Below, piece by piece: positions 40,374 to 51,700 of a DNA stretch of 64,000 bases. Made by a program: the position numbers and the translations under genes. A model generated the notes under the pieces. That model worked only from the letters and a program-made list of their open reading frames with translations, did no database searches and was not told where the DNA came from. Source of the DNA: Chrysaora quinquecirrha. Taxonomy: Eukaryota; Cnidaria; Scyphozoa; Semaeostomeae; Pelagiidae. Location: the NCBI GenBank assembly GCA_014526335.1, contig JACTAT010000012.1:1149318-1213317 (forward strand), read 5' to 3'. How positions within the stretch are numbered: position 1 is the first letter of the stretch; each line of letters starts with the position of its first letter.

Positions 40374-43244
40374 GCTATCACTTCTCTTGTTATCAGCAAA
40401 CCATCATTTCTTATCGTTCACAATAGTTTCGATGTACATCAAAACTATTGTAGTTTTCTTTATCGTATTTGTGACCAATAAGGGTGCTCTTGCTTTGTTA
40501 ATGGACTTCAATGATTTGAAAACTGGTCAAGATCAGTTGTCTTTTGTCAGATGAAAGAAAGAAAGAAAGAGTACCTTGATTTACGTGGCAAATGCGATCG
40601 TCCAATCATTAGTACTAGCCGTTAACACCTTAAAGGGAGTGCAGCTACGAGGCAGAATGCAACCCTAATGCAAATATTGCAGGCCCATTGCAGGACACTG
40701 CCATGAGTATATCGAAACCTAGTCAATAGAATAAACAGTGTTTACTCTATTGATTATCATCGAAGTGAATATCAAGGGTATGGTTGTGTACTAGCCAAGT
40801 AGTTCAACTAGAAGAGTTTTCTTTGTATTATGTAACCAATTTAGTCGTACAAACTGTACAAAAAGAGTCAGAAAACGAAAAACAAATATTCGAATCAGAT
40901 ATTTGACCACATTAAGGTTTTCACAATGGGCGCGTTTGTTATTTGGCAACATCATTATTTCACTTTTCAACTCTTCACGAGGGGATTTTATGTTGGAAGC
41001 ACACTTCCTTGTTTCGACATATATTGGACTGCTCTTCAATAATTTATGATTACTGAAAAAGCGAAGAATAAATTTTATTCAGCAACAATTTTACATAAGT
41101 ATCAAGTCTGACAGATGCAAGCTGCTTTTTTAAAGCTCTACTCAGTAGAGTAGGTCTATAGTCCTAAATGCTGAAACTTTGGCCTTTTTGTACCTACTGA
41201 AGTTTGTGTATTTGAAAAGCTTCCGTGGATTGGCAAAGCAATGAGTACCTACATCTAAGTTTCTCATAAATTGAATGCACGCAGTTTTTTTTATAAGAAA
41301 CTTTGCTCGGGTCTAGTTAAAAAAGTTGCTTATTTTTGGACCTATTATGACCATCTTTTAGTAGCAAAAGTTACTAAGTAGTTGCTTAATTTTAACTGCA
41401 TATTTTATGCCCCAAGAATAGTATAGAGGCAAGAAAAACAGCCAAATTTGGAATTATCCTATAGCTTTTTATGAAACATAACGCTAGAACACCTAGTATA
41501 CAGCAGAGAAATACTAAAGTAACATCAGTCAAGAAGTACCATGTAATTGTTGCAATAAAGAGATTTCGTATTGAAAGTTAAACGGAAATCCCTCATCAAA
41601 TGCTTCACGTAATGGGTAACACTCCGTTGCTATGCAAGTTTTGATGGCAAATGAATTGCTTAGGTTTTTTCTTGTGGTACTATACGTTGCTTAAAGTTTT
41701 AGGCCTTCAACATCTTGGTTGCTTATAAGCGATTACTTATAAGAAGTAAACTGCGTGTAAATAATGTTTGGACGTTTGATTGGATATTACTTTATTTCCT
41801 TACTGATTGATGTTAAATATCCTCTCCTCTCACTTTTATTTTGCTTCGAACTAGCAGCTTTGCCTCCATTTTCACGCCATTTTGTGTTCGCAACAAAGAA
41901 ACGGACAGACAGCAACCGCAACAACAGTGCTGCAACACACACACACAGCCACACACACATAGACTTACTAAATGAGTCGTTGTTTTCGCTGCCTTCATCT
42001 CAATTCAATTCATTCAAGAAAATGTAAAATAAAAAAATAGTTGTTGCTGTTGTTAATGGCGGCAGCTCAAACTACGACTCATAATATAACTGTTTCAAAA
42101 TCCGGACTACTTAGGCCATCGGGAACAAATTTTTGTTCCTCCAATCAGAGAGCGGCATTTCAAAATCGAGCATTCTGATTGGCTAATTCAGTGATTTCGA
42201 GACGTTCACGTGCAATTTTCCGTTAATTTTTCTGAAATTGTGACCCCCGTGATAACAGTCGTAAAAATGGAGGGAAAACTTTACCACAGCTTGACGTCAG
42301 CGCCGCAGCAAATAAATTACAAAATTTTAACTTGAAAGGTGAAGAGTATTCTAGAGTTCCTCTTCAATTCAAAAATGCTTTGTTTGACAAATTGATATTG
42401 ATTAAACTGGAAGAGAAAGGATTTTCTGGTTTTGTTTGGACTTGGGTTAAATTCACGGCAACACAGATGTTCAGCCTGAAGAACCGAAGAACCGCGAAGA
42501 ACTCTGAAGACCTGCAAACATCGCAACAGTAAACATTCTTTAGCTTTATTGACTTTGACTGCATTTTTCAGTAGCTAATACAGAACAATTATAGACACCT
42601 AATTGGTAGTATTAAATTAAAAAATTCAGCTTTCCGATATATTTCTTTTTCAACTTTTAATTTAAATCTTTTCGGCGGTATTTATCTATAGCTTTGCAGT
42701 TTTGAGCAAGCGGGCTTTCCTTGAAAGCCTGAAATATTTAAAACATTGCCTTCATAGATAGTTCACTCAGTTTAGTCAGTATTTACTAATAACTGATCCT
42801 AAACATTCATTATTCACCATGATTTCCTTCAACGGTAGAAAATAACAAAAGCTGAATCAAATTTGAAGGTTGAGACTGTCTGAAACTGGGCGACCAGTTT
42901 CGTTCCTAGTTTAATATGGTAACTCAAAATTTGTTTTTTTGATGAAGGATTTTGTTGTTTTTGCCTTATCATTTAAAACTAGTTTCTGTTAGCAGTAAGA
43001 ATTTGATGACAATTTGACTTATTAATGAGAATAACAGGTCAAGACTTTGTTGTTTTTATTCCTTCGTCGCGTCTTGTATCAAGTCGGTAACTCTTATTTT
43101 CCTGCCCGTGACCGAAGTCAAACTTACAAGCCATTCTGGAAGAAAAAACTGCTGCATATTTATTGATTTTATTGAAGAGAATGCAAAACTGGATTCTCAT
43201 TTTTTGCATATTTCTGCTCTGAAACTTCTGTAATTTTGTTTTGC
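40374..43244. other. long stretch without a recognised gene
   Basis: Contains a GAAA tract (about 40553-40571), a CA tract (about 41937-41962), and an inverted CCAAT pair (CCAATCAGA at 42141, TCTGATTGG at 42174). The plus-strand frame 41764-42027 includes TAGACTTACTAAATGAGTCG, a relative of the 44413 and 56454 repeat edge. No exon supported. Confidence 0.45.
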
Positions 43245-43606
43245 TTTGCCGAGTTGAAGAAACTTCAAAAATTAGGATGAGAGAGATTTCTGTCAGGGGG
43301 TCGCCACATCTTCAGCTGAACAAAATAATGAAATCGAGGCAACGAATTTCAGTCCGTTTTTCCACACTAAAAATTATAAGTCGTAGTATGAGCGGGCTGT
43401 GTTGCGTGGGGGCAGGGAGCGAATCAACGACTATTGTAGTGAGTCTAACTCATTCCCTTTCCTGTGATAAGTGGTGAAAGAGGGCTGAAATTTGCTGCCT
43501 CGTTTCCATTATTCTGTTCTGCTAGAGATGTGGCGACCCCCCGACAGAAATCTCTCTCATCACACTTTTTGCTCTGATTTCAACTCTACTCGACAAAGCT
43601 GAGAAA
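43245..43606. repeat. Foldback of the 43.5-kb repeat
   Basis: 43245-43357 is an inverted copy of 43480-43606 (GATGAGAGAGATTTCTGTC...GGGGGTCGCCACATC, then AACAxAATAATGxAAxCGAGGCA). Identity is roughly 85% over the best 80 bp. About 120 bp separate the arms. Confidence 0.8.
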
Positions 43607-43864
43607 TATTTCAGAAATATTTGAAACAAATTCATATGAAAATGCTTATTAATTTGTCCCTTTTAAGATATATCAGGAAAATATACAGCTCATCGTTTTC
43701 TGCTCTTGCCGAAAAACCATCATATCATGTAAACTTTGAGTCAGATCAGACTTGCTTTTAAATATTTTGAGCAAACTGCAGGACTGTGCGAAAACATGAA
43801 AATAAAACAACAACCTTTCGGTTTGCAATTCTTCTTAACAGGATTTTAGCATCTAACAGACTAA
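43494..43864 (+). repeat. 371-bp direct repeat, copy 1
   Basis: Appears identical base for base with 44515-44885 (offset 1021). A third, diverged copy lies at 56552-56930. Confidence 0.9.
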
Positions 43865-44173
43865 GGATCACAGGCAGCGTGCCTTCAATAAATCGGCTTT
43901 TCGTCATGGCAAACCTGAAAAGTAGGGGTCATAAATACAGCCGAAATGCCAATTTGGAGAGGGGCGCTTCGGGGCGCTTTGAAACTTTTAAATACCTGAA
44001 GAATTTATCTTTCAACTCATGCAATCAATGTACAAAGAGCCCCTAAGGAATTTATGAAACAACGCTACAAACTTGGTCCATCTTCTGCGAGATCTCATGG
44101 GCGCCATCTTCGCGAAACATGCCTCGCCAGAGGAACGAAGAATCACTCACTGCCTGCCTTTGTGCTGCCTATT
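43865..44173 (+). repeat. Segmental duplication, copy A part 1
   Basis: GGATCACAGGCAGCGTGCC onward is essentially identical to 56140-56452 up to TGCTGCCTATTTTC, where copy A has an extra about 240 bp (44174-44412). Confidence 0.9.
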
Positions 44174-44412
44174 TTCCAACAGTACTATGCGACCGTGTCG
44201 TTTATAACCACAAATGGTAGAAAATAGTAGTAAATTTAGAAAATAAATGAAGAAAAAAGCAAAACTTACCGATGAAATTTTCGTCATCAACGCCCAGAAT
44301 GGAGAAACTTTCACGGCTCAAAAATGCACTCACTGCGCATGCCCACAACCGCTTCCACCCTCCCCTGGGAACGATCGATCATTCTCTCCCATCTCTTTTC
44401 TTCTGTTTGCAT
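44174..44412. other. about 240-bp insertion in copy A
   Basis: Absent from copy B at 56452/56453. On the minus strand it holds an exon-like stretch (SRESFSILGVDDENFIG, 44320-44270) followed by a consensus donor GTAAGT. No acceptor or parent gene identified. Confidence 0.35.
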
Positions 44413-45023
44413 AGACTTACTACATGAGTCGCAGTTATCGCTATTGAATTGAATTGCTGGACGCTCAAACTAACGACTCATTCCCTTTCGTGTTGCGAAA
44501 GTGGATTGAAATCTGCTGCCTCGTTTCCATTATTCTGTTCTGCTAGAGATGTGGCGACCCCCCGACAGAAATCTCTCTCATCACACTTTTTGCTCTGATT
44601 TCAACTCTACTCGACAAAGCTGAGAAATATTTCAGAAATATTTGAAACAAATTCATATGAAAATGCTTATTAATTTGTCCCTTTTAAGATATATCAGGAA
44701 AATATACAGCTCATCGTTTTCTGCTCTTGCCGAAAAACCATCATATCATGTAAACTTTGAGTCAGATCAGACTTGCTTTTAAATATTTTGAGCAAACTGC
44801 AGGACTGTGCGAAAACATGAAAATAAAACAACAACCTTTCGGTTTGCAATTCTTCTTAACAGGATTTTAGCATCTAACAGACTAACAGTTTGGTAATCAG
44901 ATCGATGAGGGCTATTTCTAACAAACAACCCAAAAAGTCTATACTTCAAGATGATTTAGTCCTCAAATGGCGGTGTAAAAACATTCAAATTTGATTCAGC
45001 TTTACTGTAAAATGTGTACCTTT
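44413..45023 (+). repeat. Segmental duplication, copy A part 2
   Basis: From TAGACTTACTACATGAGTCG to the BEL insertion point. Contains direct-repeat copy 2 (44515-44885). Matches 56454-57078 with moderate divergence. Confidence 0.85.
45019..45023. other. BEL/Pao target-site duplication, left
   Basis: CCTTT, repeated at 52245-52249 immediately after the 3' LTR. The unfilled paralogous site near 57074 has CCTTTT once. Confidence 0.9.
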
Positions 45024-45588
45024 TGTTATTAGCATAACAGTTTATTATTATTTATTAATTCCCATAGGAGCACATTCCGTTAAATAATCAAGCATGTGTT
45101 TTTGCACTCATTCCTTTTGTCTTTTTGGTTTGATTATTCCACGGCATGTGCACTCGTGCAATATATATACATAGCTTTGCATGCATGTTTTGCTCAGTGT
45201 TCGTCGCCAGTTGTAGAAGACGCTAGTAGAGGACGGATATCAACTTTGTCATAGGCATTTGGCCTAGGCAAGTGGCCTAGGCATATGGCCTAAAAAAGTT
45301 TGGAGTTAGGCCACACATTTTTTGCTGCAAGGACATATAGATTGTGAGTTATACTTAGCTTTGTTTATTATTTATTTAACGCATTTATTTATGTAGCTAT
45401 TTATTCCCGTTTTGTAGCTAAATTTATTCGCATTTATTCTTTGACTTTCTCAATAATTTAGTTATTTAATATGATAATTTTTTTATTAAAGTGAACCATA
45501 TCACACATGGAAACCAGGTCGTAATTGCTGTGTTGTGGGAATCTGCGTGTGGTTTGCGTTGAAATTTACGTGGCAAAAGACGGTTACA
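45024..45588 (+). repeat. BEL/Pao 5' LTR
   Basis: 565 bp, TGTTATTAGC to GGTTACA. Contains a TATATATA-type core promoter near 45165, a TTTGCTCAGTGTTCG initiator-like start, three GGCCTAGGCA-like units (45260-45290) and an ATTAAA near 45487. Differs from the 3' LTR by three substitutions and a 21-bp segment that includes the TATA tract. Confidence 0.95.
45160..45175 (+). promoter_or_regulatory. TATA tract in 5' LTR
   Basis: CAATATATATACATAG lies about 40 nt before the CAGT initiator-like motif. It is missing from the 3' LTR. Confidence 0.45.
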
Positions 45589-45620
45589 TAGTTCAAATCT
45601 GTTCTTGGCCTACTTTCCTG

Positions 45621-47131
45621 ATGGATGAACATGACGGCAATCCAGGGGTAGATGTCGAAGCACTAAGAAGATGGAAGAAGTCCAGATGAGTTGCAAAGCG
45701 GGAGTTTACCAAAGCGGTTAAAAGAATAACAGATGTCGTTGAACTTGACGAGGAAGAAGAAGTAATTCGAGCAGTCGAGAGTCAACTGAATAGAGCGTTT
45801 GAACGATTCAAGGAATCTTGCGAGACTTTCAGCCAGCGGTTAAATGATGATGATGATATCGAGGAGTCGATCACATACTTTCGAGAAGGGGAAAATCGAT
45901 ACGTCCGTGCTAAAGATCGAGTGGCCCTATGGTTTCAGACAAGAAAATGGTTTCAGATGAGAACGAGAATTCCTTTGTTGGACCTGACGATTCATGCAGT
46001 CAAGTGATATCAGCCTCCCGTTGTTTGTCTTGTTCTCCCGGTGGCAGCAAGAGTAATTCCGAGACGAAGTTCACCAGTTTGAAGAAGATAGCGATTTTGA
46101 ACGCGGAAGCATCCATGTTGGAAAGGCATCAAAGACTCGAGAACGAAGAGTTACGCCTCAACCAAATGAAAGAAAAATTAGCCTTGGATACCCAATTGGC
46201 CAAGCTCAAAGCCGAGGTGCAAGCCTACAACGATTTCAAGAATATTTCAGATAGCCGATCAGATTCAGTTTCCATCCAAGTTAAGGAGGAGCCCGAAGGC
46301 AAACAGAATATGGAATTCAGACGTTCAGGGATGATGGAGTATAAACATCGCTTATCAGTCCGAAGAGAAAACCCCTTGGAAGATGGGCAGAAGACAGGTC
46401 TGGACCCCCGGAGAGAAGATTTCGGTGAAATGGATAAAGGTATATCGCCCAACTTAAATATTCATGCTCGAGAATGGCAACCAACAGCGTTTTCAGATGT
46501 GAGGGGAGCACAGATGGCACAGGACACCACTACCAGGAACAGGCTGGATTACATTGAACAAAATGATCAGCATACAACTACAAGATTCTTACCAGATGGG
46601 AAAGGCAGACGTCATTTGGTTAGTAGAAGATGTGACCCGGAAGACCACATTTCTGACGATGGAACCACTTATTTGGAAGCAATGAGAGCCTTGGCTACAG
46701 CAACGCTGCTACCTAGATCTGAGTTGATGCACTTTGCTGGTAATCCTCTTAATTATGTTTTATTCATGAATACCTTTGATAATAACGTAGAGAAGACAAC
46801 TGATGATTTTTGAAAAAGATTGCAATTACTTATCCAGTTCTGTTCAGGACGAGCTAAGAAGGCAATTGAAAGCTGTGTATTATTACAACCAGTACAAGGG
46901 TACATGAAAGCAAGAAGAATTCTTTCAGAAAGATTTGGAGACCCCTATCAGATTTCAAGGACTTGGCTAGCAAAGGTTCGTGACGGTGCACCGATCAAGT
47001 CTGGCGATGGTGATGCTCCTCAAGACTTGGCCGATGACTTGGAGAATTGTCAGATTACACTGGAAGCAACAGGACGATTAAGTCAACTTAACCACGAAGA
47101 CAGCCTGGTAAGAATCATAGAGTGATGTCCG
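45621..47131 (+). pseudogene. BEL gag, broken by three TGA codons
   Basis: ATG at 45621 (MDEHDGNPGVDVEALRRW). In-frame TGA at 45687, then a helical region (AVESQLNRAFERFKESC). A frame change near 45910-45930 lies within a duplicated ATGGTTTCAGA. The frame from 45929 holds a coiled-coil (LERHQRLENEELRLNQMKEK), then the capsid-like block (HFAGNPLNYVLFMNTFDN) into a TGA at 46811, KRLQLLIQFCSGRAKKAIES, ARRILSERFGDPYQISRTWL and a third TGA at 47123 just before CPMYVRSRW. These are classic BEL gag segments. Confidence 0.85.
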
Positions 47132-49975
47132 ATGTACGTACGATCAAGATGGCAGTCTCGAGTTCAAGACCTTAGAGCCTACGGAAGGGACCCCACGGTA
47201 GAAGACATCAGAAGACTGATTTGGGTGGCTGCTAAAGAGAAGTGTGACCCAGTGTTTGGTGCTATCATTGACGGAAGCAACAAAGCGAAGCAGAGACCCA
47301 TAAATCGATCAGAAGTATCCAGAGGCAAATTCAGTTTCAGTGTAAACGCCTCAGGACCAGCTAATCCAGGCAGTCGTGAATCGAAGTGTTACTACTGCGA
47401 GAAGAACCACCCAGTGAGCTCGTGTGATGAATTCAAGAAGATTGATGGTGAACAGCAATTGAAATTCATTCGCTTGAAGAAGCTATGCGATACTATTCCT
47501 AGTTGTAACATCACAAGGAAGCATTTGGGTACAATTCACAATGCAGTGGAGTCATTCGAGAGGAGACGTGTCCAGAATCAAAGTTTGGTAGATGAAAAGA
47601 AGTCTGTGGAGAAATCGGATGATGTCAGAGTCAGAACAAACGATAGAGAAGGTAAATTTGACAGTCGTATTCAGTTTAATGGCATGTTGAGTGATTCAAG
47701 TGGGAAACGCGATGTTCAAGGCTTGCCTATCATTCCTATAAGAGTCAGATGCAAAGGAGGAAAAAATGATGTGCTAACGTATGCGTTATTGGATAGTGGA
47801 TCTACCGTTTCATTCTGTACCGGTGATCTTCTAAAGAAGATTGGTGTGGATGGAAAACCATGTCGTATTCAACTAACAACGATTGAAGGTGTTCATGATA
47901 GCTACGAAACGATCGTGACAAGCTTTGAAGTAACTGATGTGAATCAAGCAGTGAGTATTTCGTTGGATAATGTCTTTTCAACAGAGAGTCTGAACATACC
48001 GGTGGAGGCGATGGCTAAGCAAGAAGATGTAGACAGATGGTCTTACCTGCATGGAATAGTCCTACCAGAAGAAATACATGGCGGTGAAGTGAGTCTGCTT
48101 ATTGGGACCGATGTGCCAGAAGCAATGGAGCCTTTGGAAGTACGAAATTGCAAACTTGGAGGACCGTTTGCTGTAAGAACTCGATTTGGGTGGACACTAA
48201 ATGGACCACTGAATAGATCAACACGTGACATAGAAAGCTGCCATTTCACCCAGACGTCGGTAGAACATGTTACCCTCCGAGAACAGATGGTGAAGTTCTT
48301 TAATCATGCATTCGATCAGTCAGCAAGTAACGAAAGAGGGATGTCCATCTCTGACAAGAAAGCCATGAAGATCCTTCAAGATTCCTTACAGTTATTGGAC
48401 GGTCATTATCAGATGGCAATCCCGTGGAAAGCAGAAGACCCGTGTTTGCCGAACAACAAAGCTATGACGGAAAGGAGGCTGGAGTGTTTAAGAAAGCGAC
48501 TGCTAGCTGACGACAATTTGAAGAAGAGGTATACTGAATTTATTGATAATTTGTTAACGCAGGGATTTGCAAGAAAGCTTCCTGAGAATCTGAAGTGTGA
48601 GTCAAAGATAACATGGTATCTTCCGCATCACAATGTCGTTAATCCCAAGAAATCTGAAAAAACAAGAGTCGTCTTTGACTGTGGAGCAAAGTGGCAAGGT
48701 GTGTCTCTGAACAGTAGCGTTTTACAAGGACCGAATTTGACGAATTCTTTGATTGGAGTGCTCTGCAGATTTAGACAAGAAGCTGTGGCGTTGGTTGGAG
48801 ACATTGAAGCGATGTATCACCAAGTGAAAGTGGATCCCAAGGATGTCGATGCCCTACGGTTTTTGTGGTTTGAAGACGGTGACCTATCCAAGAAGCCGGA
48901 AGAATATCAAATGCTGGTTCACCTTTTTGGTGGTATTTGGTCAGCTTGCTGTGCGAACTTGGCATTGAAGAAGACGGCATCAGATAATGCAGAAAACTTC
49001 GGGGAAGAGATAGTAAATACTGTTAAAAGAAATTTCTATGTCGATGACATGCTCAAGTCGGTAAAGAGTGTCGAAGAAGCCATCCGAATGCAGAAAGGAT
49101 TAACAGAATTGCTAGCATGTGGTGGGTTTCGTTTAACCAAGTGGACCAGTAATTCACGAATGGTACTGGATGCCATCCCTGAATCGGAGAGATCTAAAGA
49201 GCTGCATAGCATAAATATTGAAATGGATGCCCTGCCGATCGAGAGAACGCTTGGCTTGGAATGGAATGCTGATAATGACGTCTTCAAATTCAGCATAAAT
49301 GTGAAAGATCGCCCACCAACAAGAAGAGGCATTTTGAGCATCATCTCATCAATATTTGATCCATTGGGATTCGTTGCACCCTTCATCTTGCCAGCAAAGC
49401 GGATACTTCAAATTTCCTGTCAGAATATTGGTTGGGATGAAGAAATTTCTGATGAGCATTTGATACGTTGGAGAAAATGGATTTCAGAAGCAGTGAAGTT
49501 AGAACAGATCAAGGTTGAGAGGTGCATCAAGAAAGCTGATTTGGGTTTACATGTGATACATGAAATTCATCACTTTTCAGACGCATCAGAAGTCGGGTAT
49601 GGAACAGTATCTTACCTAAGAACTAAAAACGAGCAGGAAACTGTTGATTGCACATTTCTATTTGCGAGGTCAAGACTAGCACCATTAAAGCGAGTGACGA
49701 TACCAAGACTAGAGTTGACTGCAGCTGCATTAGCCGTTCAGATGGATGAAATGTTAAGACGAGAGTTGGAAATTGATGTCAGAGATTCAATCTTCTGGAC
49801 TGATAGTACATCTGTCTTAAAATATATCAACAATGAAGAAAAGCGGTTCCAGACGTTCGTTGCTAATAAACTGACGGTAATTCATGAAGGATCAGTTCCC
49901 AGACAGTGGATGTATGTTCCCTCGAAGAAAAACCGGCCGATGACGCATCTCGAGGTTTGGCAGCTGATGAATTGA
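47132..49975 (+). pseudogene. BEL/Pao pol: protease, RT, RNase H
   Basis: 947-residue frame. Residues 88-100 CYYCEKNHPVSSC (zinc knuckle); a second knuckle is collapsed (LCDTIPSCN). Protease YALLDSGSTVSFC near residue 230. RT: TRVVFDCGAKWQGVSLN, ALVGDIEAMYHQVKV (motif A Asp), LFGGIWSACCANLAL, RNFYVDDMLKSVKS (YVDD). PPTRRGILSIISSIFDPLG is the Pao/A17 hallmark. RNase H: HHFSDASEVGYGTVSY, IPRLELTAAALAV, FWTDSTSVLKYI. A one-base loss near 49925 shifts the end out of frame, continued at 49906-50478. All active-site residues are kept. Confidence 0.95.
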
Positions 49976-51652
49976 TTAATAGCAAGCGATGGTTTCAAGG
50001 ACCAGAGTTTTTATGGAAAGATGAAGAAGATTGGCCGAGTTGGAATGAGGAAACGTTGAGTAACAACAAACATGATGAAGAATACGTGACTGTTGGTTTG
50101 ACTTCTGCCTTAATCTCTGAGGTAATTACCCAAAGAAATGACGTATCCCAGATATTTTCATATTTTTCTGACTGGTTGAAGATGAAGAAGTCCGTGGCAT
50201 GGATTCTCAGATTTAAACTTTGGATCATCAGCAAAAGCAGAGGAAGTCAGAAGTCCTATGTGTCTGGAGTAGAGAAGTACATAACGGTAGATGAAATGCA
50301 GAATGCCGAAAACGAGATCATCAAATCCGTGCAGAAGGAGAGCTTCCCTGATGAAATTAAGTCTCTGAATTCCCCAAAGGGTATTGTGAAGAAATCCAGC
50401 TCACTCAGAAGTTTGGATCCAATAATCGAAAAAGGACATCATAAAGGTTGGTGGACGTCTCAAGCGAGTTCCCCCTGAATTCATTTTCATAAAGCATCCG
50501 GTGATATTGCCGAAAAGACATCATGTTAGCGATGTTATAACGAGATATTATCATGAATCATGTGGCCATGCAGGGCAAGAATACGTTCTTTCTGTAATCA
50601 GAGAGTCTTTTTGGATCATTCAAGCCCGCAGTCAGATAAAGAAAATTTGCAGAAGCTGTTTTCATTGTCAACGGCAGAATAAGGGTGCAGTTACTCAGAA
50701 AATGGCAGATCTTCCAGCAGCACGGATAACACCAGAAAAACCTCCATTTAAGTATGTCGGGATAGACTATTTTGGACCGTTCAATGTTAAAAGATGTCGC
50801 AGATCGGAGAAAAGGTACGGAGTTATATTCACTTGCCTTTCATTGCGAGCGGTTCACATCGAAGTATCCAAAAATCTCGACACAGACTCTTTCATAAATG
50901 CACTCAGACGGTTTATCGCCAGACGTGGAAATCCAGAGGAGATAAGGTCAGATAATGGAACGAACTTTAGAGGTGGAGAAAAGGAATTAAGGCTAGCAAT
51001 TGATGAATGGAACCAAAAGAAGATCAGTGGATTCCTGCTGCAGCACGATATCAGATGGATTTTCAACCCGCCGTATGCCTCGCACATGGGTGGTGTATGG
51101 GAAAGGTTAATACGCTCAATCAGAAAGGTTCTTAATTCTATACTAAATGCTCAAGTTTTAACAGATGAAAGCCTGCAAACGTTGCTTTGTGAAGTTGAGT
51201 CAGTTTTGAATGCAAGACCATTAACGAAAGTATCAAACGATCCAATCGATTTGAATGCCCTGACGCCTAATCATCTGTTGCTGTTAAAATCGAATGCGAA
51301 TCTGCCTGCTGGTTTATTTTGCAAAGAAGACCAGTATTGCAGAAGAAGGTGGAGGCAAGTTCAATATTTAGTCGACATTTTTTGGAAGAGATGGATCAAA
51401 GAATACTTGCCAATCCTACAGACTAGAAAGAAGTGGCAGAAGGAAAGAAGAAATGTTGCAAATGGGGATCTCGTTCTTGTAATAGATCAGAATCTTCCAA
51501 GGAATAGCTGGCCTTTAGCAAGAGTAATTGATGTCCATATGGGAACAGATGGAATGGTTCGTTCAGTCCGTGTAAAGACCAAAGATTCGGAGTTGGTGAG
51601 ACCAATACATAAGCTGTGCCTGCTTGAAGCTGCTGAAACTTTCTCGAAGTAA
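49906..51652 (+). pseudogene. BEL/Pao integrase region
   Basis: First part 49935-50440 (ADDASRGLAADELINSKRW, the RH-IN linker). A shift near 50440 leads to the frame that opens the integrase (KVGGRLKRVPPEF) and runs to 51652. Zinc domain: RYYHESCGHAGQEYVL and CRSCFHCQR (HHCC). Catalytic core: YVGIDYFGPFNV (D), IRSDNGTNFRGG (D), MGGVWERLIRSIRKVL (E), followed by WKRWIKEYLPIL and the C-terminal GDLVLVIDQNLPRNSWPLARV. The DDE triad is present. Integrase would insert the cDNA with the observed 5-bp duplication. Confidence 0.95.
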
Positions 51653-51689
51653 ATTATTCTTATTAACAGCTTCCTGGAAGAACCTGTAT

Positions 51690-51700
51690 GAGGGTGGGGA
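51690..51700 (+). other. Polypurine tract of BEL element
   Basis: GAGGGTGGGGA immediately precedes the TG of the 3' LTR, where plus-strand DNA synthesis is primed. Confidence 0.8.

Noticed and set aside
41764..42027. 87-codon plus-strand ORF
   Set aside because: Contains a CA tract and repeat-edge sequence; no domain or splice evidence.
45589..45610. tRNA primer-binding site after the 5' LTR
   Set aside because: TAGTTCAAATCTG resembles a tRNA T-arm in the sense, not the complementary, orientation; no convincing 3'-end complement was found.
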